From the NCBI GenBank assembly GCA_036381435.1, contig DASVCW010000022.1:35469-99468 (forward strand): 64,000 nt of DNA, written 5' to 3'. The translations under genes were made by a program, and so were the position numbers. This document shows positions 53,756 through 62,462 of the stretch, one piece after another. The notes under the pieces were generated by a model that was not told the origin of the DNA, searched no databases, and saw nothing but the letters and a program-made list of their open reading frames with translations. This DNA is from Fodinibius sp036381435 (GTDB taxonomy: Bacteria > Bacteroidota > Rhodothermia > Balneolales > Balneolaceae). Position 1 is the stretch's first letter; each line of letters starts with the position of its first letter.

Positions 53756-54150
53756 TCAATAATTATCTGGACGAGTTGCTATTCCCGGAAACTCTCTCAG
53801 CAGTTGTTTGTCTAATGTTACTAAATTGATATCAAGATCTTTCGCCAGACTAATAAATTTGCAATCGTATGATGAACAGGAAGATTGGTTAACCTGGTTA
53901 AGCACTTGAACAGAATTGACCCGGAATTCCCGTTCTTTCATCTGTAATTCTGATTTTTCTAAAATTAACAGAGCTTCTGCCAAATCAATGAGATTTTTTC
54001 TTAAATAAAGGCTAACCACATTTCGAAATTCACTTTTCCAGAGAATGGGGCTATCCACTGAGAATCTTTTTGATATAGGTCATCACAGAGATTTGTTGTA
54101 TTCGAAGGAAGCCAAAAGTGAGCAAGAATATTGGTATCAACTACAATCAT
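53756..54150 (-). pseudogene. vapC: VapC-type PIN toxin, disrupted by a one-base frameshift
   Basis: The start at 54150 overlaps the vapB stop by 4 bp (ATGA). The first frame reads MIVVDTNILAHFWLPS (PIN motif with Asp5) up to QWIAP, then goes wrong and stops at FEMWLAFI. The next frame resumes SPILWKSEFRNVV (PIN glutamate) and continues to DCKFISLAKDLDINLVTLDKQLL (C-terminal Asp residues). A single missing base in the run of four C (54047-54050 on the plus strand as GGGG) would join the two frames into a normal PIN protein of about 131 residues. It may be a true inactivating mutation or a sequencing error in a homopolymer. Confidence 0.85.
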
Positions 54151-54386
54151 GGTCTTCCCTGGTTAATGGCAGCCTCGATTTCCTGGCTACTAAGACTTCC
54201 CTTAACCTTTTTTCGCAGCCGGCGCGCTTCTTGCAAAATCTCATCAGCAGAAATACTTCTTGCCTGCACGGCTTGCTCCAAACAAGCAATAATTTCACTG
54301 TTGATACTTCGATGATGAGCGTCAGCCTGCTGTCGCACTTTACTGTAAATTTCATCGGGAATATTTTTAACAGTAATACTGGCCAT
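54147..54386 (-). CDS. vapB: VapB/FitA-type ribbon-helix-helix antitoxin
   Basis: 79 residues starting at ATG 54386 (MASITVKNIPDEIYSKVRQQ). ITVKNIPDEIYSKVRQQADAHHRSINSEIIACLEQAV is an Arc/FitA-type ribbon-helix-helix DNA-binding domain. The rest (about 45-79) would wrap the PIN toxin. Its stop overlaps the vapC start. It is complete while its partner is frameshifted. Confidence 0.88.
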   Translation of the reverse strand: MASITVKNIPDEIYSKVRQQADAHHRSINSEIIACLEQAVQARSISADEILQEARRLRKKVKGSLSSQEIEAAINQGRP

Positions 54387-54474
54387 AGCAGATTGGTTCC
54401 GTTGTAGTTTATAAACGAAACTATGAAGAATGGCTAAATATTGCAATTAGGTTTATACATTCCCTTCATTAAAT

Positions 54475-54509
54475 AAAAAATGGCGCAAGCTTTCACTTGC
54501 GCCATTTTT
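54475..54509 (-). terminator. Intrinsic terminator after the LVIVD gene
   Basis: TGGCGCAAG - loop - CTTGCGCCA with A-rich and T-rich flanks on both sides, so it can work in either direction. It stands 44 bp after the LVIVD stop. Confidence 0.8.
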
Positions 54510-54552
54510 ATGAACATTCATTTTTAGTACGAGCAGAAGCTCACGACAAAAA

Positions 54553-56604
54553 TTAAAACTTAGCCGTCATGTTCTTTGAAGCCAATTTTTGTAAGGTTTT
54601 GGCCAGCTTATTTACTTTTTCTGCGTTGTCAGAATCTGCAGCCCGGCTTTCTACCTCTTCAGCTAAATCAGAAAGAATTTCACTTCGCTCACTGCCTGAA
54701 GCATTTTCAGCCTTAGCAATTTGCTGTCTGGCTGTGGTGATACTTTCCTCAGTTAATGCCTGATTTCGTTCAAGCTGATCTAGATAAGCTTTTGCGAGTG
54801 AGAAGGTAGGCGGCCAATCAAACTTTGGCTGTCCCTGTGCATTCAATCGTTCTAATTCCACGGTTCGCGCTGCAGCAATCTCGTTTTTAGTGAGATATGG
54901 ACTTGGCTTTAGTTCAAAAATATCAAGTCCGCGGGCAATTTCGGAACTGACGATAACTCCATTGTACCAATAGACTGACCAGCTTCCGCCCATTTGAAAA
55001 CGGGTAGAATCAACAGGCCCGCGATCATAGAAGGCAATTTCAACCGGGTTTTCCGCATCAGTCCAGTCAAAAATGGAGATACCGCCCTGGTACCAGGCTT
55101 GTACCATCACATCACGGCCGGGAATTGGAATTAATGAACCATTATGCGCTACACAGTTCTCCAGGGTACTTTGTGCTGCAGGTAACTTATAATAGCTTTG
55201 GAAGTGCATCTGATTATTCTCATCGATAGTAAAAATGGCATCAGCGCCCCATTCCATAGGATCAGTTGCACGACATTTCGGTTGCACGCCGCCTCCCCAT
55301 TCATCAGTGAAGAGAACCTTAGTGCCATCATTGTTAAATGTCGCAGAATGCCAGTAGGCAAAATTGGAATCAGCTACTGCATCTATACGCTTGGGATTTG
55401 CAGGGTCAGTAATATCCAGTAAAAGGCCATATCCTTCACAGGCTCCGCCCGCCAGTCCGATTTCCGGATATAAAGTAATATCATGGCACTGGTTAGGTCC
55501 CCGGCGTTCGGTATCATCTTCACCAAATCTTTTAGCAACTATCTGTGGAAGAATCTCCCGCAGTTTAGCACTGTCGGCAGCTGTTGGCTCTCCACTGCCT
55601 CCTCTTTTCTTTACTACATTAGCAAGCATGGGCTTTACAAAACGTGAAGGAAGCACCATTGGACGGCCATGCAGTTCAATGACAAAAGCTCCTTCTTCTC
55701 TGGCTTCTTCAATTTCAGCAAGATCGGCAGGAGCCAAACCATGGCTTGGCGGAGCTTGCAGGCCTTCAAAAATTCGCGGTGAACTCACAATTTTAGCCGC
55801 TTCCGGATTGTCCAAAGGCACTTTAATGACCTCAATTCGGAAAAGCGCTGAATTAGGGTTCTCACTCGGGAAAGCATCGGAACAGCCGGCGAGTTCTGCT
55901 TCCGGACGCACCGGTGCAGAACCTGAAACATAAATGTATACGTTCTCGTCATCCTGCGGATCTTTCAGCACAGAATGAGTATGAGAACCACGGCAAGTCT
56001 GTACATTTGATACATATTCAGGATTTTCAATATCAGAGATGTCAAAGATACGGATTCCACGAAGACGTTCGTCACTCACTGTTTTGTCTACACCCTGGGT
56101 ACCGCAGTCGAGGCGTCCGCCTAAACCCTCACCCGAAACAAACAGAAGATCCCCATATACCGACACGTCGCTTTGCGAGGCGGGGCATAGAAAATCGACT
56201 ACTAATTCAGGAGAAGCCGGATTAGAGATATCCCATACCATGAAACCATTATAGTTACCCTGAATCACATAATTACCTTTAAAAGCAAGATCAGAGTTTG
56301 TTACTCCTATAAAATCTTTAGGAGGAAGCGTATGGGAAAGCATGTTGAGATTCCAAATAGCATCTTCAGCATCGAATAAACCTGCTTCCAACCCTACACG
56401 AGGATCGGGGCTTGGCGGTTCCGCTTCTGCTATTGGTTGAGGTTCAATTCCAGGAGCAGAAGATGAGTTTGATGTTTCCAGCTCTGAGGTCGGAGCGCAG
56501 GCATAAGCACCAAATATCAGAACCGTTAAAAGTATCCAGGAGCAACTTTTACCGATCCCGGAAATACCTTTCGCAAATGGATTATAAGCTTTATTGTAGT
56601 TCAT
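54553..56604 (-). CDS. LVIVD-repeat lipoprotein (beta-propeller-like)
   Basis: A 683-residue lipoprotein; the signal ends in the lipobox AYAC (Cys about 37), with an unusually long positively charged leader. The body carries LVIVD-type repeats: YVIQGNYNGFMVWDISNPASPELVVDF, IRIFDISDIENPEYVSNVQT, GYGLLLDITDPANPKRIDAVAD and ISIFDWTDAENPVEIAFYD. These form a propeller. A helical tail (about 590-683) is rich in Ala and Glu. It lies downstream of the DUF305 gene on the same strand (50-bp gap), a pairing I know from other environmental bacteria. The role is unknown, perhaps envelope or metal related. Confidence 0.85.
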   Translation of the reverse strand: MNYNKAYNPFAKGISGIGKSCSWILLTVLIFGAYACAPTSELETSNSSSAPGIEPQPIAEAEPPSPDPRVGLEAGLFDAEDAIWNLNMLSHTLPPKDFIGVTNSDLAFKGNYVIQGNYNGFMVWDISNPASPELVVDFLCPASQSDVSVYGDLLFVSGEGLGGRLDCGTQGVDKTVSDERLRGIRIFDISDIENPEYVSNVQTCRGSHTHSVLKDPQDDENVYIYVSGSAPVRPEAELAGCSDAFPSENPNSALFRIEVIKVPLDNPEAAKIVSSPRIFEGLQAPPSHGLAPADLAEIEEAREEGAFVIELHGRPMVLPSRFVKPMLANVVKKRGGSGEPTAADSAKLREILPQIVAKRFGEDDTERRGPNQCHDITLYPEIGLAGGACEGYGLLLDITDPANPKRIDAVADSNFAYWHSATFNNDGTKVLFTDEWGGGVQPKCRATDPMEWGADAIFTIDENNQMHFQSYYKLPAAQSTLENCVAHNGSLIPIPGRDVMVQAWYQGGISIFDWTDAENPVEIAFYDRGPVDSTRFQMGGSWSVYWYNGVIVSSEIARGLDIFELKPSPYLTKNEIAAARTVELERLNAQGQPKFDWPPTFSLAKAYLDQLERNQALTEESITTARQQIAKAENASGSERSEILSDLAEEVESRAADSDNAEKVNKLAKTLQKLASKNMTAKF

Positions 56605-56654
56605 ATTTATAATTTTAGTAAGCGTTGATATTAAAGAAAAATGAGTAACAGTAC

Positions 56655-57350
56655 TTAATCTGATCCGGCCAGATCATCCAGCATTCGGTTCATTCTGTCA
56701 ATTTCTGTTTTCTGATCTACCTGAATACCTGATGCAAGGTGATAAGTCTGTGCTCCACTGGCCGCACCATCACTGCTGAAAAGTTTTTTAACCATAGTTA
56801 CCGCTCCCTTATGATGTTCAATCATATAGGTAAGAAAAAGACGGTCAAACTCAGCTCCATGTGCATTAGCAAGTTTTTGTATCTGCTTCTGCGATAGCAT
56901 TCCCGGCATATTTTTATGACCGGAATGATGAGTACCTGCTCCGTGTATCATCAGATTTAGTCCTTCAATATGCACCTTCGGCACAGGTTGTCCCCGATCT
57001 CGGAGCCACCGCTGCATCGTCTTAATTTCACCCTTTTGGGCATTGACGATGCGGGCGGCCAATGTTTGTACTTGTTCACTTGCCCCGTTTTTCGGTGCGA
57101 GCCGTGATATAAGAACAGCTTGAGCATGATGGGCAATCATACCAGTCATAAAATGCACATCGGCTTCTGAGAATTCACGAGAATTTCGCACTCGTTCCCA
57201 ATAAAGGGCTTCCAGATCTGATTTATCACTCGCCGAGGCGTTTGTTTTTACACTGTGGGTGCTTTTACACGCCGTAATTCCGGTCAGTATGAGAAACGCA
57301 AAGAGAGTTTTAAAGGAAAACAATACTTTTATACTTCTGTTATGTATCAC
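56655..57350 (-). CDS. DUF305 family lipoprotein (CopM-like)
   Basis: 231 residues starting at GTG, with a lipoprotein signal (FLILTGITAC). The DUF305 domain (about 55-228) is a ferritin-like helical bundle with paired histidines: FMTGMIAHHAQAVLISRL and FLTYMIEHHKGAVTMVKKL, and HGAGTHHSGHKNMPGM in between. Some members (CopM of cyanobacteria) bind copper in the periplasm. It precedes the LVIVD gene by 50 bp on the same strand. Confidence 0.9.
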   Translation of the reverse strand: MIHNRSIKVLFSFKTLFAFLILTGITACKSTHSVKTNASASDKSDLEALYWERVRNSREFSEADVHFMTGMIAHHAQAVLISRLAPKNGASEQVQTLAARIVNAQKGEIKTMQRWLRDRGQPVPKVHIEGLNLMIHGAGTHHSGHKNMPGMLSQKQIQKLANAHGAEFDRLFLTYMIEHHKGAVTMVKKLFSSDGAASGAQTYHLASGIQVDQKTEIDRMNRMLDDLAGSD

Positions 57351-57583
57351 GTATTAAAAAGAGATTAATTTCTTGAAAAATCTTGCCTTTAACGGCTTCA
57401 CATTATAACTGCAATAAACAAGAAAAACCAATTAATTTACATCCTTTTGTAATGCAAAATGAAATAAAGATGCTATACTTCATGTACCGCACTATTTGGA
57501 AATTCCTAAGGCAGACTTTTAGCTCCCGGGGAAGCTCTTCGAGTTGCAACTCATAATTCAACATTCATCCTTCAAAATTTCCC

Positions 57584-58621
57584 TTAAGCCTTAACCGCCT
57601 CTTCCTGCTCTTTGTACTCGTCAAGGAACTCTTTCACTTTCAGCACATTTTGTTTTGAGCCGATAAAGATGGGCGTGCGCTGGTGAATAGATTCAGGCTG
57701 AATTTCCATAATTCGTCCGTTACAGTCGATAGCCATTCCTCCGGCCTGCTCAATCACAAAACTGAGTGGGTTACATTCATACATCAACCGCAGCTTTCCA
57801 TTAGGATATTGATTACTGTTCGGATAGATGAAAATGCCGCCTTGAATTAGCGTCCGATGCACATCTGCTACCATTGAACCAATATAACGGGCCTTATAGG
57901 GACGCTGTGTTTCTGGATCTTCCACCTGACAATATTTTACATATTGTTTGAGGCCTTGATCCCACGAATGATAACTCCCTTCGTTCACACTGTAAATAGC
58001 CCCAAAATCAGGAATTTTAGCATCTTTCTCCGATAAAATAAACTCACCGATACTGGGATCAAGTGTAAATAGCGAAACACCCGCTCCCGTAGTATAAGCC
58101 ATCATGGTGCTGGAGCCATAAAGCACATAGCCGGAAGCAACCTGTTTCGTTCCCGGCTGCAGCGCATGCTTTTCAGAAAGCTTGTCATAATCCATTTCAT
58201 CGCACATATAGATCGAAAAAATACTGCCGATGGAAACGTTTACATCAATGTTTGAAGAGCCGTCAAGCGGATCCATATAGACAATATACTTGCCGCCGTC
58301 GTTTTCTAGTTTTATAATACCGTCATTCTCTTCGGAGATCACCATACAGGTAATTTCTGATCTGTTAAGGGCAGAAATGAGCTGCTTATCAGCAAAAAGG
58401 TCCAGCTTTTTAACTGATTCTCCGTGTACATTAGTTGAACCCTCTTCACCTAATATATTGGTGATTCCTGCTTTGTTGACTTCTCTGGATATAATTTTTG
58501 CTGCCAGTCCGATATCTCTGAGCAATTGAGATAATTCACCCGTTGCTCCCGGGAATTTATTTTGGGACTGAATAATAAATTCCTCTAAAGTGATAACCCG
58601 ATTCTGCTTTCGATCTACCAT
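57584..58621 (-). CDS. fbp: Fructose-1,6-bisphosphatase, class I
   Basis: It removes the 1-phosphate of fructose-1,6-bisphosphate in gluconeogenesis. 345 residues. Metal site: VISEENDG and YIVYMDPLDGSSNIDVNVSIG. Substrate blocks: YVLYGSSTMMAYTTG, ARYIGSMVADVHRTLIQGGIFIYP and GKLRLMYECNPLSFVIEQAGG. The last half has RTPIFIGSKQNV. Single-gene unit after coaE, separated by a palindromic repeat. Confidence 0.97.
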   Translation of the reverse strand: MVDRKQNRVITLEEFIIQSQNKFPGATGELSQLLRDIGLAAKIISREVNKAGITNILGEEGSTNVHGESVKKLDLFADKQLISALNRSEITCMVISEENDGIIKLENDGGKYIVYMDPLDGSSNIDVNVSIGSIFSIYMCDEMDYDKLSEKHALQPGTKQVASGYVLYGSSTMMAYTTGAGVSLFTLDPSIGEFILSEKDAKIPDFGAIYSVNEGSYHSWDQGLKQYVKYCQVEDPETQRPYKARYIGSMVADVHRTLIQGGIFIYPNSNQYPNGKLRLMYECNPLSFVIEQAGGMAIDCNGRIMEIQPESIHQRTPIFIGSKQNVLKVKEFLDEYKEQEEAVKA

Positions 58622-58681
58622 AAACGCTCCCTCTTTTGCTGATCCAACATTTCTTATTAAATAAAATTTTGTCTTTAATTT

Positions 58682-58762
58682 TTGCCACTAAAACACGTAA
58701 ACACTAAATTTTTTGAATGTCAATAATATATCTATTCCGTGCTTTTGTATTTTTGTAGCTTC
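58682..58762. repeat. CCACTAAAACAC-type palindromic repeat
   Basis: TGCCACTAAAACACGTAAACAC on one side and CGTGCTTTTGTATTTTTGTAGC on the other are loose inverted halves. It lies between fbp and coaE. Confidence 0.5.
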
Positions 58763-58765
58763 CAT

Positions 58766-59359
58766 CTACAAAGTTAAAAAATTTTGGTATAACTCTTTAG
58801 ACTTCTTTTCCAGTTCTGCCAGAGTTCCGTTGTTGTGAATAACAAAATCGGCCAGCTCCCCTGACTCTTCAAAATTTCTCTGTTTATTCATCCGTTGCCT
58901 GATCTTTTCCGGACTACTCTTATCTCGCGCCTGAACGCGCTCAAGGCGGTGTTTTTTATCAGCCAACACCAGCACAATATAATCAAATTGGTATGACTTC
59001 AGATTTTCAAGCAGGAGCGCGGCCTCATATACGAAAACATCATGTCCGTTTTGTTTCGCCTTTTCCATCTCCGCAAGCGTTGCTTCCGGCAATTTCGGAT
59101 GAACGATGGCATTCAGTTCCTTCACCCTACCCTTTTGAAACGCTTCTATAGCCAAATGTTCCCTGTTAAGAGAACCATCACCCCGAAAAGATTCCTCGCC
59201 AAAAACTTTGGTAAGTTCTTCTCTGGCCTTTTGGTTCTCAACCATCACCTTTTTGGCAAAATCATCAGCGTTAAGAACGTATGCCCCAAGCTCAGCCCAT
59301 ATTTTACACACCGTTGACTTTCCACTTCCGATGCCCCCTGTGATGCCTACGGTTATCAT
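58766..59359 (-). CDS. coaE: Dephospho-CoA kinase
   Basis: The last step of coenzyme A synthesis. 197 residues with the P-loop GGIGSGKSTV (about 8-17), YVLNADDFAKKVM, the lid DKKHRLERVQARDKSSPEKIRQRMNKQ and the end DFVIHNNGTLAELEKK. Its start overlaps the prfB stop by one base (TAATG), so the two are coupled. Confidence 0.96.
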   Translation of the reverse strand: MITVGITGGIGSGKSTVCKIWAELGAYVLNADDFAKKVMVENQKAREELTKVFGEESFRGDGSLNREHLAIEAFQKGRVKELNAIVHPKLPEATLAEMEKAKQNGHDVFVYEAALLLENLKSYQFDYIVLVLADKKHRLERVQARDKSSPEKIRQRMNKQRNFEESGELADFVIHNNGTLAELEKKSKELYQNFLTL

Positions 59360-60487
59360 TATTCTGTCTTTTGTGAAGCCGAAATCGACATCAAATATTC
59401 ATTAATGAACTCATCAATTTCACCGTCCATCACTGCATCCACATTAGATGTTTCGTAGTTGGTGCGGTGATCTTTTACGCGCCGGTCGTCAAATACATAA
59501 CTTCTGATTTGCGATCCCCACTCAATGGTGCTTTTAGAATCTTCAAGCTTCTGCTTCTCTTTTTCACGAATATTTTTCTCAAGCTCGTAGATTTTAGATT
59601 TCAGCAAAACCATCGCTTTTTCACGATTCTGCATTTGCGACCGCTCCTGCTGGCACTCTGAAACAACCCGCTCCCTGGTTCCGTCAGAAAGTTCCCCTTC
59701 CCAGATCAGGCGAACCCCTGTTTCTACTTTGTTGACGTTCTGTCCACCCGCACCGCTGGAGTGAAAACGCTGCAATTCCACATCACTTTCATTGATGTCC
59801 ACTTCAATCGAATCATCTACCAGGGGTGAAACAAAAACCGAGCAGAATGAAGTGTGGCGCCTTGCGTTACTGTCGAAGGGTGAAACCCGTACCAGCCGGT
59901 GAACGCCACTCTCAGCCTTGAGATAACCGTAAGCAAACTCACCGCTGATTTGGATGGTAGCACTTTTCAATCCGGCTACATCACCCTGCTGGTATTCAAT
60001 TACCGAAACTTTAAAATCGTTTTTTGCCGCCCATTTTGTATACATGCGGTACAACATTTCGGCCCAGTCCTGGCTTTCAGTTCCGCCCGCGCCGGGTTTA
60101 AAAGTGACGATAGCATCACGATGATCGTCTTCTCCGCGCAGCATATTTTTAAGCTCCAGGGCTTCCAACTTTTTCTCCAGGCGTTGAACCTCCTGTTGCA
60201 ATTCATCATTGACATCTTCGCCTTCATCCAGAAACTGCTGGTACACTTGGATGCTGTCACGCAGTTCATCCAGTTTATCCCAGCTTTCAACCATATCCTT
60301 TTCATGGTTGATCTTTTGCATGATTTGCCGCGCGTGGTCTGGATCATTCCAGAAATCGGGGTCCTGCGTCTGCTCTTGCAGTTCAATAATTTTTACTTTT
60401 CGCTTCTCGTAGTCAAAGATACCCCCTCAGCGCATCCACGCGCTGAAATAGTTCGTTCAGGTAATCAGAGTTTATAGATATATTCAT
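59359..60487 (-). CDS. prfB: Peptide chain release factor 2, made by programmed +1 frameshift
   Basis: It releases chains at UGA and UAA codons. The gene starts at ATG 60487 (MNISINSDYLNELFQRVDAL), runs 24 codons to CTT at 60418-60416, meets an in-frame TGA (60415-60413), and continues in the +1 frame from GAC at 60414. The total is about 375 residues, the usual RF2 length. The stop-recognition tripeptide SPF (VSPFDSNARRH) and the catalytic GGQ (SSGAGGQNVNKV) are intact. Joined with coaE (one-base overlap). Annotators that ignore the shift would call a truncated protein from 60321. Confidence 0.96.
60412..60427 (-). promoter_or_regulatory. prfB programmed frameshift site (AGGGGG TAT CTT TGA C)
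   Basis: The 16-nt site is identical to that of E. coli: an internal Shine-Dalgarno-like AGGGGG (60427-60422), a TAT spacer and the slippery CTT TGA C. Low RF2 makes ribosomes pause at the TGA and slip forward, so RF2 controls its own synthesis. This is established for the family; the sequence here matches exactly. Confidence 0.95.
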
Positions 60488-60873
60488 AATCGAATGCTCA
60501 AATTTTTTATTTAATGTGATAAATTTTCCTGCTATTGAATATCTAACCTCCGGCCTTAGAAAAGAATGCCTTTGCTTAGGTTGAAGTGATGTGGAAGGTC
60601 AATTAAAAGAACCCCGAGGCTTCAGGGCTTTTACCGGACACATCGCTAAAACCTTAAGACATTTTTTTCGTCAGCCGGCGACTTTTTTACCCGAAGGGAT
60701 CCCTACGGGAGATTACTTTTTGGGTTGTTCAAAAAGTAATAAGAACAAAAGTGATTAATTATATCAAAGCTACCGTCCATTTTCATGTGGATGAGATTTC
60801 TCCATTCCGTCCCGATCAAAAACATCGCCCCGATTGCTCGGGAGTCGAGATGACAACAAAAAATTTTTTCCTT
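60488..60873. other. Repeat-filled gap upstream of prfB
   Basis: 386 bp without a gene. Around 60686-60760 lies a string ACTTTTTTACCCGAAGGG..ATTACTTTTTGGGTTG..AAAAGTAAT, a style of repeat known from Bacteroidota, which includes the 18-nt palindrome CCGAAGGGATCCCTACGG (60691-60708). A right-end fragment of the GTCATTCYGA element follows (60781-60855). Confidence 0.55.
60781..60855. repeat. Right-end fragment of GTCATTCYGA miniature element
   Basis: GTGGATGAGATTTCTCC and the end TCGAGATGACA match the right half of the copy at 2807-2970. No left end was found. Confidence 0.6.
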
Positions 60874-61161
60874 CTACCTCCCAAGCTTGCCGAGTACATA
60901 TCCTAACACAATGCCACCGGCGAAAGCGATAAGTACTCCTTCTTCGGGGTTTTCACGCACATACCGCCGGGCTTCACGATATTCATGGTTAATCTCGGTT
61001 TGCAAACTGTCGCGTTCTTTTTTGAGCCTTTTAATCAGCTTCTCATAACTTTTATTGAGGTGTTCTCGCTTGGTTTCTTCAGAATTTTCTGAAGCCTTTT
61101 TCTCATTATTTGACGTTGCCTTAGTTTCCTTTTTATCGTCGTCTTTTTTCTTTTTGCCCAT
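60874..61161 (-). CDS. Small charged protein with C-terminal glycine-rich membrane segment (DUF883/YqjD-like)
   Basis: 95 residues. The first 75 are highly charged and helical (MGKKKKDDDKKETKATSNNE.., then KSYEKLIKRLKKERDSLQTEI), and the end is one hydrophobic helix EGVLIAFAGGIVLGYVLGKLGR with a GxxxG-type pattern. This is the layout of YqjD/ElaB proteins, which tether ribosomes to the membrane in stationary phase in E. coli; whether this one does so is unknown. Transcribed alone. Confidence 0.75.
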   Translation of the reverse strand: MGKKKKDDDKKETKATSNNEKKASENSEETKREHLNKSYEKLIKRLKKERDSLQTEINHEYREARRYVRENPEEGVLIAFAGGIVLGYVLGKLGR

Positions 61162-61295
61162 AACAATTATTTAATTTTTTACAATTAAGCTTTAAGATAC
61201 AAATTTCAGAGGGAATCACATTTAAAAAATTATCGAGATAAATCTCGATCTATATTTCACATCAAATACATATTGTTTCCTTAGCTTAAGGTTTC

Positions 61296-62462
61296 ATGAA
61301 AAAAATATCGAATATTCTTGAAAATTTTCAACAGCGGCTATTCAGGAATATTGTTTCCAATAAACTGGTATACAATACCTGCTGGGAAGATCCCCGCCTT
61401 GACCGCCAGATGCTGCAGCTTGATTCTGAAAGCAGTATTGTAATGCTTACCAGTGCGGGCTGCAATGCCTTGGACTATCTGCTTGATGATCCTAAAATCA
61501 TTCATTGCGTGGATAGCAATCCCGCTCAAAATGCTTTGTTAGAATTCAAAAAAGCCCTTTTTAAGCGGGGAAATCATTCTTTGCTGTGGGATTTCTTCGG
61601 CTCGGGAAGGAAAGACGGGGCTGAATTTATTTATGATCATCAACTGAGAAGATTTTTATCACCGGAAGCTCAGCTTTTCTGGAATGAACATATTTCATAC
61701 TTCACCCCCTCGCTGCGGTCTCAGAGTTTTTATTTCAGAGGCACCTCCGGCAAAGTTGCACAAATGATTTTCAACCGGATTCAGCGAAAAGGGCTTTACC
61801 GCCAGGTTTTAAAGCTTCTGGAAGCCCGAAATCTGAAAGAACAAGCTTATTATTTTGATGAAATTGAGCCTCATATGTGGAGCGCCTTCCACAAATGGCT
61901 CATTTGCCAGCGTCCCACTATGGCTATGCTGGGGGTTCCGGCGACACAGCGGAAAATGATTGATGAAAATTATGAAGCAGGACTTTTGCAGTTTATCCGA
62001 CAATCATTAGCAAATGTTTTCACTAAAATACCTATTCACGATAACTATTTTTGGCGAGTTTACTTAACGGGATCTTATAGCAAAAACTGTTGTCCCAATT
62101 ATCTTCTTGAGCAGCATTTTGAAAGGCTGAATCAGAACATTGATAAAATCAGCACTCATACGTCTACCCTTTTGAATTTCCTGAAGCAGTATCCCGGTAA
62201 ATATTCCCATTTCGTGCTTCTTGATCATCAGGACTGGATGGCGAATTCTCAAAATCATTTACTGATTGAAGAGTGGAAACAGATTTTAGCAAACTCAAAA
62301 CCGGGTAGCCGAATTCTGTTTCGTTCTGCCGGTAATGCCCTGAACTTTCTACCCGATTTTGTATTCGAAAATGTAAAATTTCATCCCTATCTGACGGCTG
62401 ACTTATATCAAAAAGACCGCGTGGGAACCTACGAAACCACTCATTTGGGAATTGTTCAATAA
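61296..62462 (+). CDS. btaA: BtaA-like S-adenosylmethionine:diacylglycerol 3-amino-3-carboxypropyltransferase (DUF3419)
   Basis: 388 residues of the DUF3419 family. The N-terminal text NKLVYNTCWEDPRLDRQML and VMLTSAGCNALDYLLDDPKIIHCVDSNPAQNALLEFKKAL (SAM-binding region, about 48-88) is that of BtaA, which moves the aminocarboxypropyl group of SAM to diacylglycerol to give diacylglyceryl-homoserine. Later blocks are WRVYLTGSYSKNCCPNYL and HFVLLDHQDWM. Its TAA overlaps the ATG of a methyltransferase gene by one base, which is the BtaA-BtaB layout. Together they would make the phosphorus-free betaine lipid DGTS. Confidence 0.88.
   Translation: MKKISNILENFQQRLFRNIVSNKLVYNTCWEDPRLDRQMLQLDSESSIVMLTSAGCNALDYLLDDPKIIHCVDSNPAQNALLEFKKALFKRGNHSLLWDFFGSGRKDGAEFIYDHQLRRFLSPEAQLFWNEHISYFTPSLRSQSFYFRGTSGKVAQMIFNRIQRKGLYRQVLKLLEARNLKEQAYYFDEIEPHMWSAFHKWLICQRPTMAMLGVPATQRKMIDENYEAGLLQFIRQSLANVFTKIPIHDNYFWRVYLTGSYSKNCCPNYLLEQHFERLNQNIDKISTHTSTLLNFLKQYPGKYSHFVLLDHQDWMANSQNHLLIEEWKQILANSKPGSRILFRSAGNALNFLPDFVFENVKFHPYLTADLYQKDRVGTYETTHLGIVQ

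Noticed and set aside
54045..54407. 120-codon plus-strand frame opposite vapB/vapC
   Set aside because: Antisense of the VapBC module, which has clear family motifs on the minus strand.
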